Shown here: in pieces, positions 1 through 9,093 of the stretch
How positions within the stretch are numbered: position 1 is the first letter of the stretch
Layout of the letters: each line of letters opens with the position of its first letter
Source: Phyllobacterium sp. T1293
Lineage (GTDB): Bacteria > Pseudomonadota > Alphaproteobacteria > Rhizobiales > Rhizobiaceae
DNA: 64,000 bases
Direction of reading: 5' to 3'
Assembly (NCBI RefSeq): GCF_020731415.2
Contig: NZ_CP088273.1
Coordinates: forward strand, 1,741,001-1,805,000
Made by a program: the position numbers and the translations under genes
The notes under the pieces: model-generated
The model's database searches: none
The model's input: the letters and a program-made list of their open reading frames with translations, nothing else
What the model was told of the DNA's origin: nothing

Positions 1-618
1 GAACAGGCCGGGGCAACGGTCGCGGCGCAGACGCTCGGCAGTCACGATTGACTGGACCTGATGATAGGCGCGGTCCAGATCCTCGTTGACGATGACATAG
101 TCATAGGATCGCCAACGCTCGATCTCGTTGCGTGCATTGCGCAGGCGCACATCGATCACTTCTTCCGTGTCTTCGGCGCGGCGATGCAAGCGGTGCTTCA
201 AAGCGGCCATCGACGGCGGCAGAATGAAGATGCTGACGACGTCGCCCTTCATTTTCTCCTGCAATTGCAGCGCGCCCTGCCAGTCAATGTCAAAAAGCAT
301 GTCCTGGCCATCGGCAAGGGCATTTTCCGCAGCTTCCCGGGGTGTGCCATAGAAATTGCCATGCACCTCAGCCCATTCAATCAGTTCATCGCTGTCGCGC
401 AGGCGCTCGAACTCGCGCACGGAAATGAAATGATAGTGGACACCCTCAATCTCGCTGGCCCGGCGCGGACGCGTGGTCACACTGACCGACAATGCCAGTT
501 CCAGCTTCTCTTTATCATTGAGCAACAGCCGGGCGATCGTTGACTTTCCTGCGCCCGATGGCGAGGACAGCACCAGCATGAGGCCACGTCGTTTGATGCT
601 GTTGGATGCGTTGAGCAT
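1..618 (-). CDS. gmk: Guanylate kinase (partial, 3' end beyond window)
   Basis: Guanylate kinase phosphorylates GMP to GDP with ATP in the cytoplasm. The reverse-strand translation begins [19 protein letters not shown] and has the P-loop [10 protein letters not shown] at about residues 18-27. The GMP-binding part follows (SVTTRPRR, then EGVHYHFIS and [13 protein letters not shown]). The window holds 206 codons. The family is usually about 205-220 residues, so only the extreme C-terminus is missing. The ATG at 618 lies 2 bases after the yicC stop, so the two genes are almost certainly co-transcribed, the common order in Hyphomicrobiales. Confidence 0.95.
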   Translation of the reverse strand, partial: MLNASNSIKRRGLMLVLSSPSGAGKSTIARLLLNDKEKLELALSVSVTTRPRRASEIEGVHYHFISVREFERLRDSDELIEWAEVHGNFYGTPREAAENALADGQDMLFDIDWQGALQLQEKMKGDVVSIFILPPSMAALKHRLHRRAEDTEEVIDVRLRNARNEIERWRSYDYVIVNEDLDRAYHQVQSIVTAERLRRDRCPGLF

Positions 619-620
619 GA

Positions 621-1508
621 TTACTCCAGATTCTGTATTTGCTCGCGCAATTGATCCACAACCGCCTTCAGGTCAAGTCCAATCGACGTGATCGAGGCCG
701 CATTGGCCTTGGAGCAGAGTGTATTTGCCTCGCGGTTAAATTCCTGTGTCAGAAAATCCAGCTTGCGGCCGACCCCGTTTCCGTCGCGCAGAAGCGTGCG
801 CGCAGCGGCCACATGCATATCAAGACGATCAAGTTCTTCCTGAATATCGGCTTTTGTCGCCAGAAATGCCGCTTCCATATGCAGGCGGGCTTCATCAAGC
901 GCCGGAGACGCGTCCAGCAGCAGCGCCACCTGCGCGGCAAGCCGCGCGCGAACTGCATCGAGCGTGCGGCTTGGATCGCGCCGGGCCTGCTGGGTGAGCA
1001 GTTCCACCGCATCGACCTGCGCGCTCAATATGTCGCCGAGCGCCTTGCCTTCAATCTGGCGATTGTGTTCGAGTTGCAAAAGCGTTTCGTCAAGAACAGC
1101 CAGAACGGCTTCCTCAACCTCAGCCTGATCTTCCGGCGATAACACGTCCTGCGGCGCCTCCAGAACACCGCGCAGCGCCATCAGGCCCTCCGGTGTTGAA
1201 GGAGCCAGTTTGAAGTCCTCGCGCAGCTGTGCGGCAATCCTCGCCAGTTCCTTCAGCAAAGGCTCGTTGATGAGAGCCTTCGCATCACCGGCATTGCGGG
1301 TCACGGTCAATGCCGCCTGAAAATTACCGCGCTTGAAACGCTGGCCAAACAATGCGCGCGCCTTTTGCTCCACAGCTTCAAAGCCGGTGGGCAGGCGAAA
1401 CCTGACATCAAGGCCCTTGCCATTGACCGATTTGATTTCCCATGAAATCTGCGCCCCGGCATCGTTCCGGAGGTGACGGGCAAAACCCGTCATGCTTTGC
1501 AATGACAT
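621..1508 (-). CDS. yicC: YicC family endoribonuclease-like protein
   Basis: This is a YicC/YloC family protein of 295 residues. Some members are reported to be endoribonucleases acting on mRNA or sRNA. It starts [11 protein letters not shown], the hallmark N-terminus, and ends with the DUF1732 signature [17 protein letters not shown] at about residues 245-262. I chose the ATG at 1508 because a GGGGGG ribosome site sits 5 bases upstream and the conserved N-terminus starts there, not at the slightly longer in-frame start. It lies between mltG and gmk in one minus-strand run. The function in this organism is inferred from the family only. Confidence 0.92.
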   Translation of the reverse strand: MSLQSMTGFARHLRNDAGAQISWEIKSVNGKGLDVRFRLPTGFEAVEQKARALFGQRFKRGNFQAALTVTRNAGDAKALINEPLLKELARIAAQLREDFKLAPSTPEGLMALRGVLEAPQDVLSPEDQAEVEEAVLAVLDETLLQLEHNRQIEGKALGDILSAQVDAVELLTQQARRDPSRTLDAVRARLAAQVALLLDASPALDEARLHMEAAFLATKADIQEELDRLDMHVAAARTLLRDGNGVGRKLDFLTQEFNREANTLCSKANAASITSIGLDLKAVVDQLREQIQNLE

Positions 1509-1556
1509 TATTCCCCCCAAGAACGAAGGCCTGATCGCAATCAGGCCCCTGCAGAA

Positions 1557-2786
1557 TTATTGTTGTGTTGGCTCGCTGTCATCCCCGGCATCAGACGGAT
1601 CGGCATTCTTGTCACCGGTTGCCGCCTTTGCTGCCTCGTCAATGCGGTTCTTCTCGACCGTGCGCCAGCGCTTCACATTGTCATTGTGGTCATCAAGCGT
1701 TTCGGCAAATACGTGACCGCCCGTGCCATCGGCGACAAAATAAAGATCCTTGGTCTGCGAGGGATGCGCGACAGCTTCCAGCGCATCGCGACCGGGATTG
1801 GCAATTGGCCCCGGCGGCAGGCCGTTGATCGTATAGGTGTTGTACGGTGTCGGCTTTTCCAGATCGGATTTCAGGATTGGGCGGTCAGATGGTTTGCCCT
1901 TGCCACCAAACAGGCCATAAATGATCGTAGGATCGGACTGAAGGCGCATGCGCTTGTTCAAACGATTGATGAACACGGCAGCAACGCGCGGGCGCTCATC
2001 GGCCTTCCCTGTCTCTTTCTCGACAATCGAGGCAAGCGTGACAAATTCTTCAATGGTCTTGAGCGGAACGCTTGGATCGCGGCGCGCCCAAATCTCGTCA
2101 ACCAGTTTCTTCTGGTCAGCCTGCATTTTCTTGACGATTTCCTCACGCGTTGTGCCGCGGGAGAAGCGCTGCGTATTGGCGAACAGAGAGCCTTCGTCAG
2201 GAACAACCGCTGGCAATGCACCAGTCAGCACGTCATCCTCGCTCACGCGCTGCAGAATCTGATCAACGGTAAGCCCTTCCGGAACAGTCAGCGAATGCAG
2301 GACTGACTTGCCGCTGCGCAGCAAATCCATGATATCGCGCATCGAGGCATGCGCCTTGATCTCGTACTCACCAGCCTTCATATCGCGCTGATAGCCATAG
2401 GCCTGGACGCCATATTTGAAAACCCGCGCATCGGTGATGATGCCGCGACGCTCCAGCCCATCGGCAATTTCAACAATCCCTGTGCCATTCTTGACGACAT
2501 AATCCGTCGTAACATCTGTCGGACCGGGCTCGTTGAACGAAACCTTGCCGAAATAAACGGCGGCAGCCGCGGCAAGAACCACCAGCACGACCAGCGACAG
2601 CATGAAATTGGCAAAGACAACGATCTGGCTGCGGGCACGACGCGACCGGCGCACGGGTGCTGGCGGGGGTGTCCCCGGCTCTGGCCGCAAGGCTTCAGAT
2701 GCCGACTGCGGAACAATCGGTTTACGCTCCGGCGCGTTGGCGGCGGGCGAACCGTTCGTCTCTTCAGACTGCTGATCTGAGCTCAC
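1557..2786 (-). CDS. mltG: Endolytic murein transglycosylase MltG
   Basis: MltG cleaves nascent peptidoglycan glycan strands at the inner membrane and is thought to end chain growth. A basic, proline-rich cytoplasmic N-terminus is followed by one membrane segment (about residues 54-78, VVFANFMLSLVVLVVLAAAA) and a periplasmic YceG domain. The catalytic-glutamate region ASIVEKETG lies near residues 252-260, followed by AAVFINRL. I prefer the GTG at 2786 (V-S-S-D-Q-Q), because GAGG sits about 8 bases upstream. A TTG at 2816 would add 10 residues. The C-terminal tail is rich in D, S and Q. It follows fabF, as usual in this order. Confidence 0.93.
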   Translation of the reverse strand: MSSDQQSEETNGSPAANAPERKPIVPQSASEALRPEPGTPPPAPVRRSRRARSQIVVFANFMLSLVVLVVLAAAAAVYFGKVSFNEPGPTDVTTDYVVKNGTGIVEIADGLERRGIITDARVFKYGVQAYGYQRDMKAGEYEIKAHASMRDIMDLLRSGKSVLHSLTVPEGLTVDQILQRVSEDDVLTGALPAVVPDEGSLFANTQRFSRGTTREEIVKKMQADQKKLVDEIWARRDPSVPLKTIEEFVTLASIVEKETGKADERPRVAAVFINRLNKRMRLQSDPTIIYGLFGGKGKPSDRPILKSDLEKPTPYNTYTINGLPPGPIANPGRDALEAVAHPSQTKDLYFVADGTGGHVFAETLDDHNDNVKRWRTVEKNRIDEAAKAATGDKNADPSDAGDDSEPTQQ

Positions 2787-2880
2787 GCAAACACCTCGAG
2801 CAAGTTTTTCCGGCAAGAATGCCGGTAAATTTGATTGTGATTATGGCGAAAGCGCGAAAACGCCTCCGCCATTGCTGCAA

Positions 2881-4143
2881 TCACTGTTGAAAACGCCGCA
2901 AAACCAGCGAAGCGTTGGTGCCACCAAATCCAAAGGAGTTGGAAAGCGCCACGTCAATCTTACGATGCCGTACCTTGTGCGGCACCAGATCAATCTTGGT
3001 TTCCACCGATGGTTTGTCCAGATTGAGCGTAGCCGGGGCGACATTGTCACGAATGGCAAGCGCACAGAAAATGGCTTCGGTCGAACCGGCAGCACCGAGA
3101 AGGTGGCCAATGGATGATTTGGTGGACGACATCGAGACTTTCGGAGCAGCATCGCCCAGAACACGCTCGACTGCACCAAGCTCAATCGTATCGGCCATGG
3201 TCGATGTACCATGGGAGTTGATGTAGTCGATCTGATCCGGCGTGATGCCCGCGCGCTTCAGAGCCATTTCCATGGAGCGCTGCGCACCCTCACCGCTCTC
3301 GGACGGAGCTGTAATGTGATAAGCGTCGCCGGAAAGACCATAGCCGATGACTTCGGCATAAATTTTTGCACCGCGTGCCAGAGCATGTTCCAGCTCTTCA
3401 AGCACAACAATACCGGCACCCTCACCCATAACGAAACCGTCGCGGTCATCATCGTAAGGGCGGGAAGCAGCTGTCGGATCATCGTTACGCGCCGTGGACA
3501 GCGCCTTGCAAGCCGCAAAACCGGCCAGCGAAATACGGCTGACGGGCGATTCCGTACCACCGGCAACCATAACGTCAGCATCGCCAAAAGCGATCAGACG
3601 CGATGCATCACCAATGGCATGCGCACCGGTCGAGCAGGCGGTGACAACCGCATGGTTCGGGCCGCGCAACTTATGCTTGATGGATACCTGGCCTGAAGCC
3701 AGATTGATCAGACGACCGGGAATAAAGAAAGGCGAAATGCGCCGGGGGCCTTTGTCGCGCAGCGTATAACCCGCTTCGACAATGCCTTCGAGGCCGCCAA
3801 TACCCGAACCGATCAGCACACCGGTGCGAATCTGATCCTCGTCGCTTTCCGGTGCCCACTTGGCATCGGCAAGCGCCTGATCGGCAGCACCCATGGCGTA
3901 AATGATAAAGGGATCAACCTTGCGCTGTTCCTTTGGCTCCATCCAATCATCAGGATTGAATGTACCATCAGTGCCATCACCAACCGGAATCCGGCAGGCA
4001 ATCTTGCAAGGCAAATCTTCAACTTCAAACTCTGTCACCAGTCGGGCAGCACTCTTACCAGCCAGAAGGCGGGACCAAGTAAGCTCAACACCGGATGCAA
4101 GAGGAGAAACCAGCCCAAGGCCGGTTATGACAACGCGCCTCAT
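2881..4143 (-). CDS. fabF: 3-oxoacyl-[acyl-carrier-protein] synthase II
   Basis: FabF is the elongating condensing enzyme (KAS II) that joins malonyl-ACP to acyl-ACP in type II fatty acid synthesis. The 420-residue protein begins MRRVVITGLGLVSPL. It carries the full Cys-His-His triad: Cys170 in VTACSTGAHA, His311 in NSHGTSTMADT and His347 in KSSIGHLLGAAG. The gene follows acpP by about 110 bases on the same strand. That spacing may hold processing or promoter signals, since ACP is normally made in far greater amounts than FabF. Length and motifs are canonical. Confidence 0.97.
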   Translation of the reverse strand: MRRVVITGLGLVSPLASGVELTWSRLLAGKSAARLVTEFEVEDLPCKIACRIPVGDGTDGTFNPDDWMEPKEQRKVDPFIIYAMGAADQALADAKWAPESDEDQIRTGVLIGSGIGGLEGIVEAGYTLRDKGPRRISPFFIPGRLINLASGQVSIKHKLRGPNHAVVTACSTGAHAIGDASRLIAFGDADVMVAGGTESPVSRISLAGFAACKALSTARNDDPTAASRPYDDDRDGFVMGEGAGIVVLEELEHALARGAKIYAEVIGYGLSGDAYHITAPSESGEGAQRSMEMALKRAGITPDQIDYINSHGTSTMADTIELGAVERVLGDAAPKVSMSSTKSSIGHLLGAAGSTEAIFCALAIRDNVAPATLNLDKPSVETKIDLVPHKVRHRKIDVALSNSFGFGGTNASLVLRRFQQ

Positions 4144-4257
4144 GGCCGATCCTTCAATGTCATATTCAGCATGATCTTTTCCAACGGCCCCGCGCAGGTC
4201 CCGACAGGGGCTTCTCGCCTCCTGTCATGATTCCTGCGCTGCCAGGCCGAATGAAAA

Positions 4258-4494
4258 TCAGGCAGATGCTTTGTCGATGAACTTGACGGCATCGCCGACT
4301 GTCAGAATCGTCTCGGCAGCATCATCAGGAATTTCAACGCCGAATTCTTCTTCGAAAGCCATCACGAGCTCGACAGTATCAAGGCTGTCTGCGCCCAGAT
4401 CGTCGATGAAGCTCGCACCATCGGTGACTTTCTCGGCATCAACGCCCAGATGCTCAATAACGATTTTCTTGACGCGTTCTGCAGTATCACTCAT
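4258..4494 (-). CDS. acpP: Acyl carrier protein
   Basis: ACP carries growing acyl chains on 4'-phosphopantetheine. The 78-residue acidic protein has the attachment serine at position 37 in the motif [15 protein letters not shown]. It sits between fabG and fabF as usual. The 268 bases between acpP and fabG are unusually long for this block and contain an 18-bp perfect palindrome (4639-4656), so acpP probably has its own promoter. Confidence 0.98.
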   Translation of the reverse strand: MSDTAERVKKIVIEHLGVDAEKVTDGASFIDDLGADSLDTVELVMAFEEEFGVEIPDDAAETILTVGDAVKFIDKASA

Positions 4495-4638
4495 GTGGAA
4501 ACCTCAACCTGTTTGTTTTTCCCTATGCCTTGGTTAGCGGCACGGATGACTCTAATCAAGCAATAAGATGGCACTTCAGCCCTGTTTAACAGCTAAAACA
4601 CGCATCCTCGCGGCTTATTCCTTGCGGAAAGGAAAGGG

Positions 4639-4656
4639 CATCAAATCGATTTGATG
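4639..4656. promoter_or_regulatory. 18-bp perfect palindrome upstream of acpP
   Basis: The sequence CATCAAATCGATTTGATG is a perfect palindrome located 145 bases before the acpP start and about 107 bases after the fabG stop. It could be an operator. No regulator is suggested by the neighbours. It resembles an FNR/CRP box only in inverted half-site order, so I do not assign it. Confidence 0.35.
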
Positions 4657-4727
4657 TCCTGACTTGGTGCGCGACTTATCACGCTTTATTGACGGCCTCA
4701 ATCTCATAAATGTGATTGCACCCTTTA

Positions 4728-4755
4728 CACCCGGCTGAATTGTATTGTCCGGGTG
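4728..4755 (-). terminator. Hairpin just after fabG
   Basis: CACCCGG and CCGGGTG pair as a 7-bp stem with a 14-base loop. It begins 8 bases past the fabG stop in the direction of transcription. No clear T-run follows, so it may be a weak terminator or an mRNA-stabilising hairpin. Confidence 0.4.
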
Positions 4756-4762
4756 CATTTTA

Positions 4763-5500
4763 TCAGATCATTGCCATGCCGCCATTGACGTGGATCGTCT
4801 GGCCGGTGACGTAGGATGCTTCGTTGCTGGCAAGGTAGATTACAGACGACGCCACTTCCGCGCCTGTACCCATGCGGCGCATGGGAATGGCGGACATAAT
4901 GGTTTCTTTCTGCTTGTCGTTCAGCTTGTCGGTCATCGCCGATTCGATGAAACCCGGTGCAACACAGTTGACCGTAACGTTGCGGCTAGCGATTTCCTGT
5001 GCCAGCGACTTCGAGAAGCCGATCAGACCGGCCTTCGATGCCACATAATTTGTCTGGCCGGGATTACCCGTTACACCAACAACAGAGGTGATGTTGATGA
5101 TACGGCCATAGCGGCGGCGCATCATCGGGTGGGTCAGTTCGCGCGTCAGGCGGAACACGGCAGTCAGATTGACCTCAAGCACGCTATCCCAGTCAGCATC
5201 GGCCATGCGGACAAACAGCCCATCCTTGGTGATACCGGCATTGTTGACGAGAATCTCGACGCCTTCGAGTTCGCTCTCCGCCTTTTCGCCCAGCGCCTTC
5301 ACTTCGTCGCGGTTCGACAGGTTTGCCGGGAAAATCTTGACCCGATCACCAAGCTCGCTCGCCAATGCCTCGAGTTTCTCGACGCGTGTGCCATGCAGGC
5401 CAACAATCGCACCCTGCGCGTGCAGTGCGCGGGCAATGGATTCGCCAATACCACCGCTGGCACCAGTAATGAGAGCCTTGCGGCCTGTCAGGTCAAACAT
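4763..5500 (-). CDS. fabG: 3-oxoacyl-[acyl-carrier-protein] reductase
   Basis: FabG reduces 3-oxoacyl-ACP with NADPH in fatty acid elongation. The 245-residue short-chain dehydrogenase has the nucleotide-binding motif TGASGGIG at 12-19, NNAG at 86-89, and the catalytic Ser139, Tyr152 and Lys156 (in NYVASKAG). The C-terminus VTGQTIHVNGGMAMI is typical of FabG. It follows fabD by 17 bases, which supports co-transcription. Confidence 0.97.
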   Translation of the reverse strand: MFDLTGRKALITGASGGIGESIARALHAQGAIVGLHGTRVEKLEALASELGDRVKIFPANLSNRDEVKALGEKAESELEGVEILVNNAGITKDGLFVRMADADWDSVLEVNLTAVFRLTRELTHPMMRRRYGRIINITSVVGVTGNPGQTNYVASKAGLIGFSKSLAQEIASRNVTVNCVAPGFIESAMTDKLNDKQKETIMSAIPMRRMGTGAEVASSVIYLASNEASYVTGQTIHVNGGMAMI

Positions 5501-5517
5501 TGCTCAATCCCTTCCGT

Positions 5518-6462
5518 TCAAATGTTCAGAGCGGCAACAGCCGCTTCAATATCGTCAGGCGTGCCAACCGCGACACCTGATATGTCTTTATTAATACGGC
5601 GTGCGAGACCGGTCAGCACCTTGCCCGCGCCGATCTCATAAAGCGTTGTCACACCATTGGCACCGAACCACTCGACTGTCTCGCGCCAGCGGACCTGCCC
5701 CGTCACCTGCTCGACCAGCAAAGCTGCGATCTCATCAGCCGATGTGACCGGGGTTGCCCGCACATTGGCAATGAGCGGAACAATCGGGTCTTTTTTGGAT
5801 ACATTGGCCAGCGCCGCGCGCATGGCTTCAGCGGCTGGCGCCATCAGGGTCGAATGGAAGGGTGCGGAGACCGGCAGCATGATGGCGCGCTTGGCACCTT
5901 TTTCCGTCGCAAGCGCTGCAGCGGCTTCAACGGGCGCTTTCGAGCCTGAAATAACGATCTGGCCACCGCCATTATCATTGGCAATCTGTACCGGGCCTTC
6001 CAGCGCCGCATCGGCGCAGACAGCTTGCACCACATCATGCTCAAGACCGATGATGGCAGCCATGGCGCCTGCCCCGGCAGGAACCGCCTGCTGCATGGCA
6101 TTGCCGCGAATACGCAAAAGCCGCGCCGTATCGGCCAGTGAGAATGTCCCGGCAGCACAGAGCGCCGAATATTCACCGAGCGAATGGCCAGCCACATAGG
6201 CCACTTTGTCCTTGATCGAAATGCCGCGCGCTTCAAGAACCCGGATAACCGCAATGGAAACAGCCATGAGCGCAGGCTGTGCATTGGCGGTCAGTGTCAG
6301 GGTTTCTTCCGGTCCGTCCCAAATAATGGAGGAGAGCTTTTCCCCCAGCGCATCATCCACCTCGTCGAAAACAGCCTTGGCCTCGGCGAAATTGTCGGCC
6401 AAAGCCTTGCCCATACCAACCGTCTGACTGCCTTGACCCGGGAAGGTAAATGCTATGGACAT
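5518..6462 (-). CDS. fabD: Malonyl-CoA:ACP transacylase
   Basis: FabD transfers malonyl from CoA to ACP. The 314-residue protein starts MSIAFTFPGQGSQTVGMGK. It has the nucleophile Ser94 in AGHSLGEYSA and the catalytic His203 in SAPFHSTLM, both canonical. It is the first gene of the minus-strand fabD-fabG-acpP-fabF series. Its upstream region is shared, divergently, with the rpsF leader and contains repeat elements. Confidence 0.96.
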   Translation of the reverse strand: MSIAFTFPGQGSQTVGMGKALADNFAEAKAVFDEVDDALGEKLSSIIWDGPEETLTLTANAQPALMAVSIAVIRVLEARGISIKDKVAYVAGHSLGEYSALCAAGTFSLADTARLLRIRGNAMQQAVPAGAGAMAAIIGLEHDVVQAVCADAALEGPVQIANDNGGGQIVISGSKAPVEAAAALATEKGAKRAIMLPVSAPFHSTLMAPAAEAMRAALANVSKKDPIVPLIANVRATPVTSADEIAALLVEQVTGQVRWRETVEWFGANGVTTLYEIGAGKVLTGLARRINKDISGVAVGTPDDIEAAVAALNI

Positions 6463-6607
6463 GCGGGGCGCCTCCAGATTTTTGCTTTATTTTCGATAAT
6501 GTGCCGCGCGATGTGCCTATCAGCAAGCCCGAAGTCAAGCTTTCATGCGTTGTTCCCCGCTTGCATGCACATTAATACCCGCCCCATTGCCATCATAACC
6601 CACTCCA

Positions 6608-6825
6608 CTGTCATCCTTGGACTTGACTGTCATCCTCGGGCTTGACAGTCATCCTCGGGCTTGACCCGAGGACCCACAGCAAAGAAGCAACCGATATTCA
6701 GGTTCTCGAATCGAGGGAGGTGGTGCATCGCCGATTTGGAGCCGTGATTGACGCAACGCACTATACAAGTGGGGATATTGCTGTTCTTCAACGGTGGGTC
6801 CTCGGGTCAAGCCCGAGGATGACGG
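6608..6825. repeat. A-type palindromic doublet with tandem left arm
   Basis: The left arm holds three tandem 19-base units of the form CTGTCATCCTCGGGCTTGA (6608-6626, 6627-6645, 6646-6664). It closes with a hairpin CCTCGGG-cttga-CCCGAGG. The inverted right arm (GGGTCCTCGGG then CCCGAGGATGACGG) lies at 6794-6825. About 117 bases separate the arms. The same doublet recurs near 11.2, 19.3, 22.6, 30.1 and 37.7 kb. The architecture (two small hairpins in inverted order) resembles REPIN or RIME-type intergenic elements. Confidence 0.85.
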
Positions 6826-6897
6826 AGGGTACACGCCTTAGTATACGGAGGGTACGCGCCTCAATATGGAGAGTAAGTGCCTTGGCATAACGGAGAG
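6822..6897. repeat. Short tandem repeat, three copies of about 22-23 bases
   Basis: Units beginning ACGGAGGGTACACGCCTTAG, then ACGGAGGGTACGCGCCTCAA, then a diverged GGAGAGTAAGTGCCTTGG run head to tail directly after the right arm of the palindromic doublet. A partial fourth unit (ACGGAGAG) follows. There is no coding signal. Confidence 0.7.
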
Positions 6898-6941
6898 ATG
6901 GATGCATCAAGATGAATGCGGGGTAGCCACCCCAGCTGCAA

Positions 6942-6970
6942 TTGCATCCGGTTTTGCGTTGCAATATAAA
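6942..6970 (+). promoter_or_regulatory. Likely sigma-70 promoter of the rpsF operon
   Basis: TTGCAT and TATAAA are separated by exactly 17 bases, a strong match to a housekeeping promoter. Transcription would begin near 6977. This leaves a leader of about 235 bases before rpsF. Confidence 0.65.
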
Positions 6971-7129
6971 ACGGTCCATGCGGGTTGCTTCTTTTCAGAT
7001 TTGCCCGTATAAGCCGCCCGTTCATTGCTCGGCGTCAGCTGGGGGCTGAACGGAGGGCCGGATTTTATCCGTGGAAGCATAAAAGCTTCAGCCTCCCGTG
7101 TCTCCGCTCTCGATCGTCTCCATCAGCGT

Positions 7130-7213
7130 CCTTTCTTCGCCGGTTTCCGGCAGAGAGATTCGCAGAGGTTTACCGTTGATTCCGGGCAATATTAACGAAG
7201 AAAGGCAAAGACA
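7130..7213 (+). promoter_or_regulatory. Structured part of the rpsF leader; possible S6:S18 autoregulatory site
   Basis: The leader includes a perfect small hairpin GCCGG-ttt-CCGGC (about 7139-7151) and a purine-rich ribosome site GAAGAAAGG just before rpsF. In many bacteria the S6:S18 complex binds a hairpin in its own mRNA leader. I cannot confirm the consensus fold by eye, so this is only a candidate. Confidence 0.25.
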
Positions 7214-7639
7214 ATGGCTCTTTATGAACATGTGTTCCTTGCTCGACAGGACATTTCGCAGCAGCAGGTCGATGCGCTTGTAGAACAGTACAAGGGTATC
7301 ATCGAGGCCAATGGCGGCAAAGTCGGGCGTATTGAAAGCTGGGGCCTGCGCGCCCTGACATATCGCATCAACAAGAACCGTAAGGCGTATTACTCGCTTC
7401 TCAACATTGATGCTCCGGCAGCTGCCGTTGCAGAAGTTGAGCGCCAGCAGCGCATCAATGAAGACGTTCTGCGCTTCATGACTGTTCGCGTTGAAGAGCA
7501 CGAAGAAGGCCAGTCGGCCATGCTTGCACGCCGTGACGATCGCCGCGAACGCGACGACAAGTTTGGTGGCCGTGATGACGATCGTCCGCGCCGTCCACGC
7601 CGCCCGCGTGACAACGAAGCCGGTGAAGGAGCAGAATAA
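7214..7639 (+). CDS. rpsF: 30S ribosomal protein S6
   Basis: S6 binds 16S rRNA together with S18 in the small-subunit platform. The 141-residue product begins [19 protein letters not shown] and contains [18 protein letters not shown], both typical. The C-terminal part, about residues 106-141, is an Arg/Asp-rich low-complexity tail ([12 protein letters not shown], then [10 protein letters not shown]), common in alphaproteobacterial S6. The stop overlaps the rpsR start by one base (TAATG), indicating translational coupling. Confidence 0.97.
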   Translation: MALYEHVFLARQDISQQQVDALVEQYKGIIEANGGKVGRIESWGLRALTYRINKNRKAYYSLLNIDAPAAAVAEVERQQRINEDVLRFMTVRVEEHEEGQSAMLARRDDRRERDDKFGGRDDDRPRRPRRPRDNEAGEGAE

Positions 7640-7887
7640 TGGTTGATATCAATCAGATCCCGACCCGTCGTCCGTTCCATCGCCGCCGCAAGACCTGCCC
7701 GTTCTCGGGTGCCAATGCGCCGAAGATCGACTACAAGGACATCAAGCTCCTGTCGCGCTACATTTCCGAGCGTGGCAAGATCGTTCCTTCCCGTATTACA
7801 GCTGTCAGCCAGAAGAAGCAGCGCGAACTCGCCCAGGCGATCAAGCGTGCCCGTTTCCTCGGCCTGCTGCCTTACGTTGTGAAGTAA
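7639..7887 (+). CDS. rpsR: 30S ribosomal protein S18
   Basis: S18 is the partner of S6 in the 30S subunit. The 82-residue basic protein contains [15 protein letters not shown] sequence ([20 protein letters not shown]) and ends [12 protein letters not shown], as expected for the family. It starts on the last base of the rpsF stop codon. Confidence 0.97.
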   Translation: MVDINQIPTRRPFHRRRKTCPFSGANAPKIDYKDIKLLSRYISERGKIVPSRITAVSQKKQRELAQAIKRARFLGLLPYVVK

Positions 7888-7895
7888 GACAATCC

Positions 7896-7926
7896 GAAGG
7901 CGGTAGGATTTCGTCCCGCCGCCTTC
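7896..7926 (+). terminator. Hairpin after rpsR
   Basis: GAAGGCGG pairs with CCGCCTTC around a 15-base loop, 8 bases after the rpsR stop. No T-run follows directly. It may attenuate transcription into the downstream DUF2232 gene or protect the rpsF-rpsR mRNA. Confidence 0.5.
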
Positions 7927-8097
7927 AGCCTTCGGGCAGATAAAGCCTTCCGCGATGGGCGCGGTCAGGCAAATTAAAAAACCCAAGTTGAGGGATCGGT
8001 TTAAAAACCACCTCTAACTGCATGAATAGCGTATAATCCTTATCCAAAAACCAAAGACGATTTTGGGGGTTATGCGCAAAGCAGGACAGCGAGCGAA

Positions 8098-9063
8098 ATG
8101 AAACTGACTGGCACAGATATTGGCGTTGGAGTGTTGGCGGGCCTTGCGGCTGCGCTGCTTTCGATCGGCCTTGCCAATCAGTCGATTATTGGCTTTCTCC
8201 TCGTCCTGTTTACCCCACTGCCGATTTTCATTGCAGCGCTTGGCTGGGGCACGATAACCGGCTTCATCGCCGCGGCCACAATGACAATCGCAGTTTATGT
8301 CATTTCGCCATCGCTGGATGCGGTGGCAGATATACTCTTGATGGCTGTTCCCGCCGCTACGGGCGCATATTTCATTGGTCTGGCACGACCGGCTGCTGAA
8401 ATCGGCGGGCCCAAAGACGTCTTTGTCTGGTACCCCCTGGCTGACACATTGCTGCGCCTCTGTCTGGTCATAGCCGTCGGTGTGATCATTATCGGTGCGC
8501 TGATCGGCGAAGCACAGATGAGCGCGCTCGTGCAGGCCGTGACCAAACAGATGAATGAAACCAACCCCCAGTTGGCTGCAAATCCGGAAGTCGGTCAGTT
8601 GCTGGTACGGATTATGCTGCGTTTGATGCCCATTATCGCTTCGGCAGCGTTTGTGATGTCTATCGTCGCCAACCTTTATGTGGCGCTGCGTATCACTGCT
8701 GCCGCTGGCAAACTGCAACGCCCCCGGGATGATTGGCCCCGCGCACTGCGGTTGCCCCGGCCTGCACTGGTAATTTTTGCCATTGCCTGCGCAATGGCTT
8801 TCCTGCCGGGCGCGCCCGGCTATGTGGGAAGCACCATTGCTGGCGCCGTTGGAGCCGGATTTTCAATGGCGGGTTTCGCCATGCTGCATGCACGCTCACG
8901 CGGCGCGACATGGCGGCCGTTTGCCCTGTGGTTTGCCTATGCCTGCGCTTTGATCTTCAGCTTTACGCTCATCGTCTTCCTTCTGGCCGGTCTGTTCGAC
9001 ACATCGCGCAACGCGCCGGTCTCGAAGGCTGAAATTAAAACACCACCCAATAACGACAATTAA
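8098..9063 (+). CDS. DUF2232 family inner-membrane protein
   Basis: This is a 321-residue polytopic membrane protein with about eight hydrophobic segments, for example VGVLAGLAAALLSIGLA near the N-terminus and LIFSFTLIVFLLAGLF near the C-terminus. A DUF2232 protein between rpsR and rplI is a constant feature of Hyphomicrobiales genomes, and position, length and topology all agree. The function is unknown. Its place between ribosomal genes suggests expression in proportion to growth, but that is inference. Confidence 0.85.
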   Translation: MKLTGTDIGVGVLAGLAAALLSIGLANQSIIGFLLVLFTPLPIFIAALGWGTITGFIAAATMTIAVYVISPSLDAVADILLMAVPAATGAYFIGLARPAAEIGGPKDVFVWYPLADTLLRLCLVIAVGVIIIGALIGEAQMSALVQAVTKQMNETNPQLAANPEVGQLLVRIMLRLMPIIASAAFVMSIVANLYVALRITAAAGKLQRPRDDWPRALRLPRPALVIFAIACAMAFLPGAPGYVGSTIAGAVGAGFSMAGFAMLHARSRGATWRPFALWFAYACALIFSFTLIVFLLAGLFDTSRNAPVSKAEIKTPPNNDN

Positions 9064-9093
9064 CGACCAATTGAACTTGAAAGGAAAACTCAA

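Noticed and set aside
4639..4656. FNR/CRP-type site
   Set aside because: The half-sites are in the order ATCAA then TTGAT, the opposite of the FNR consensus TTGAT-N4-ATCAA.
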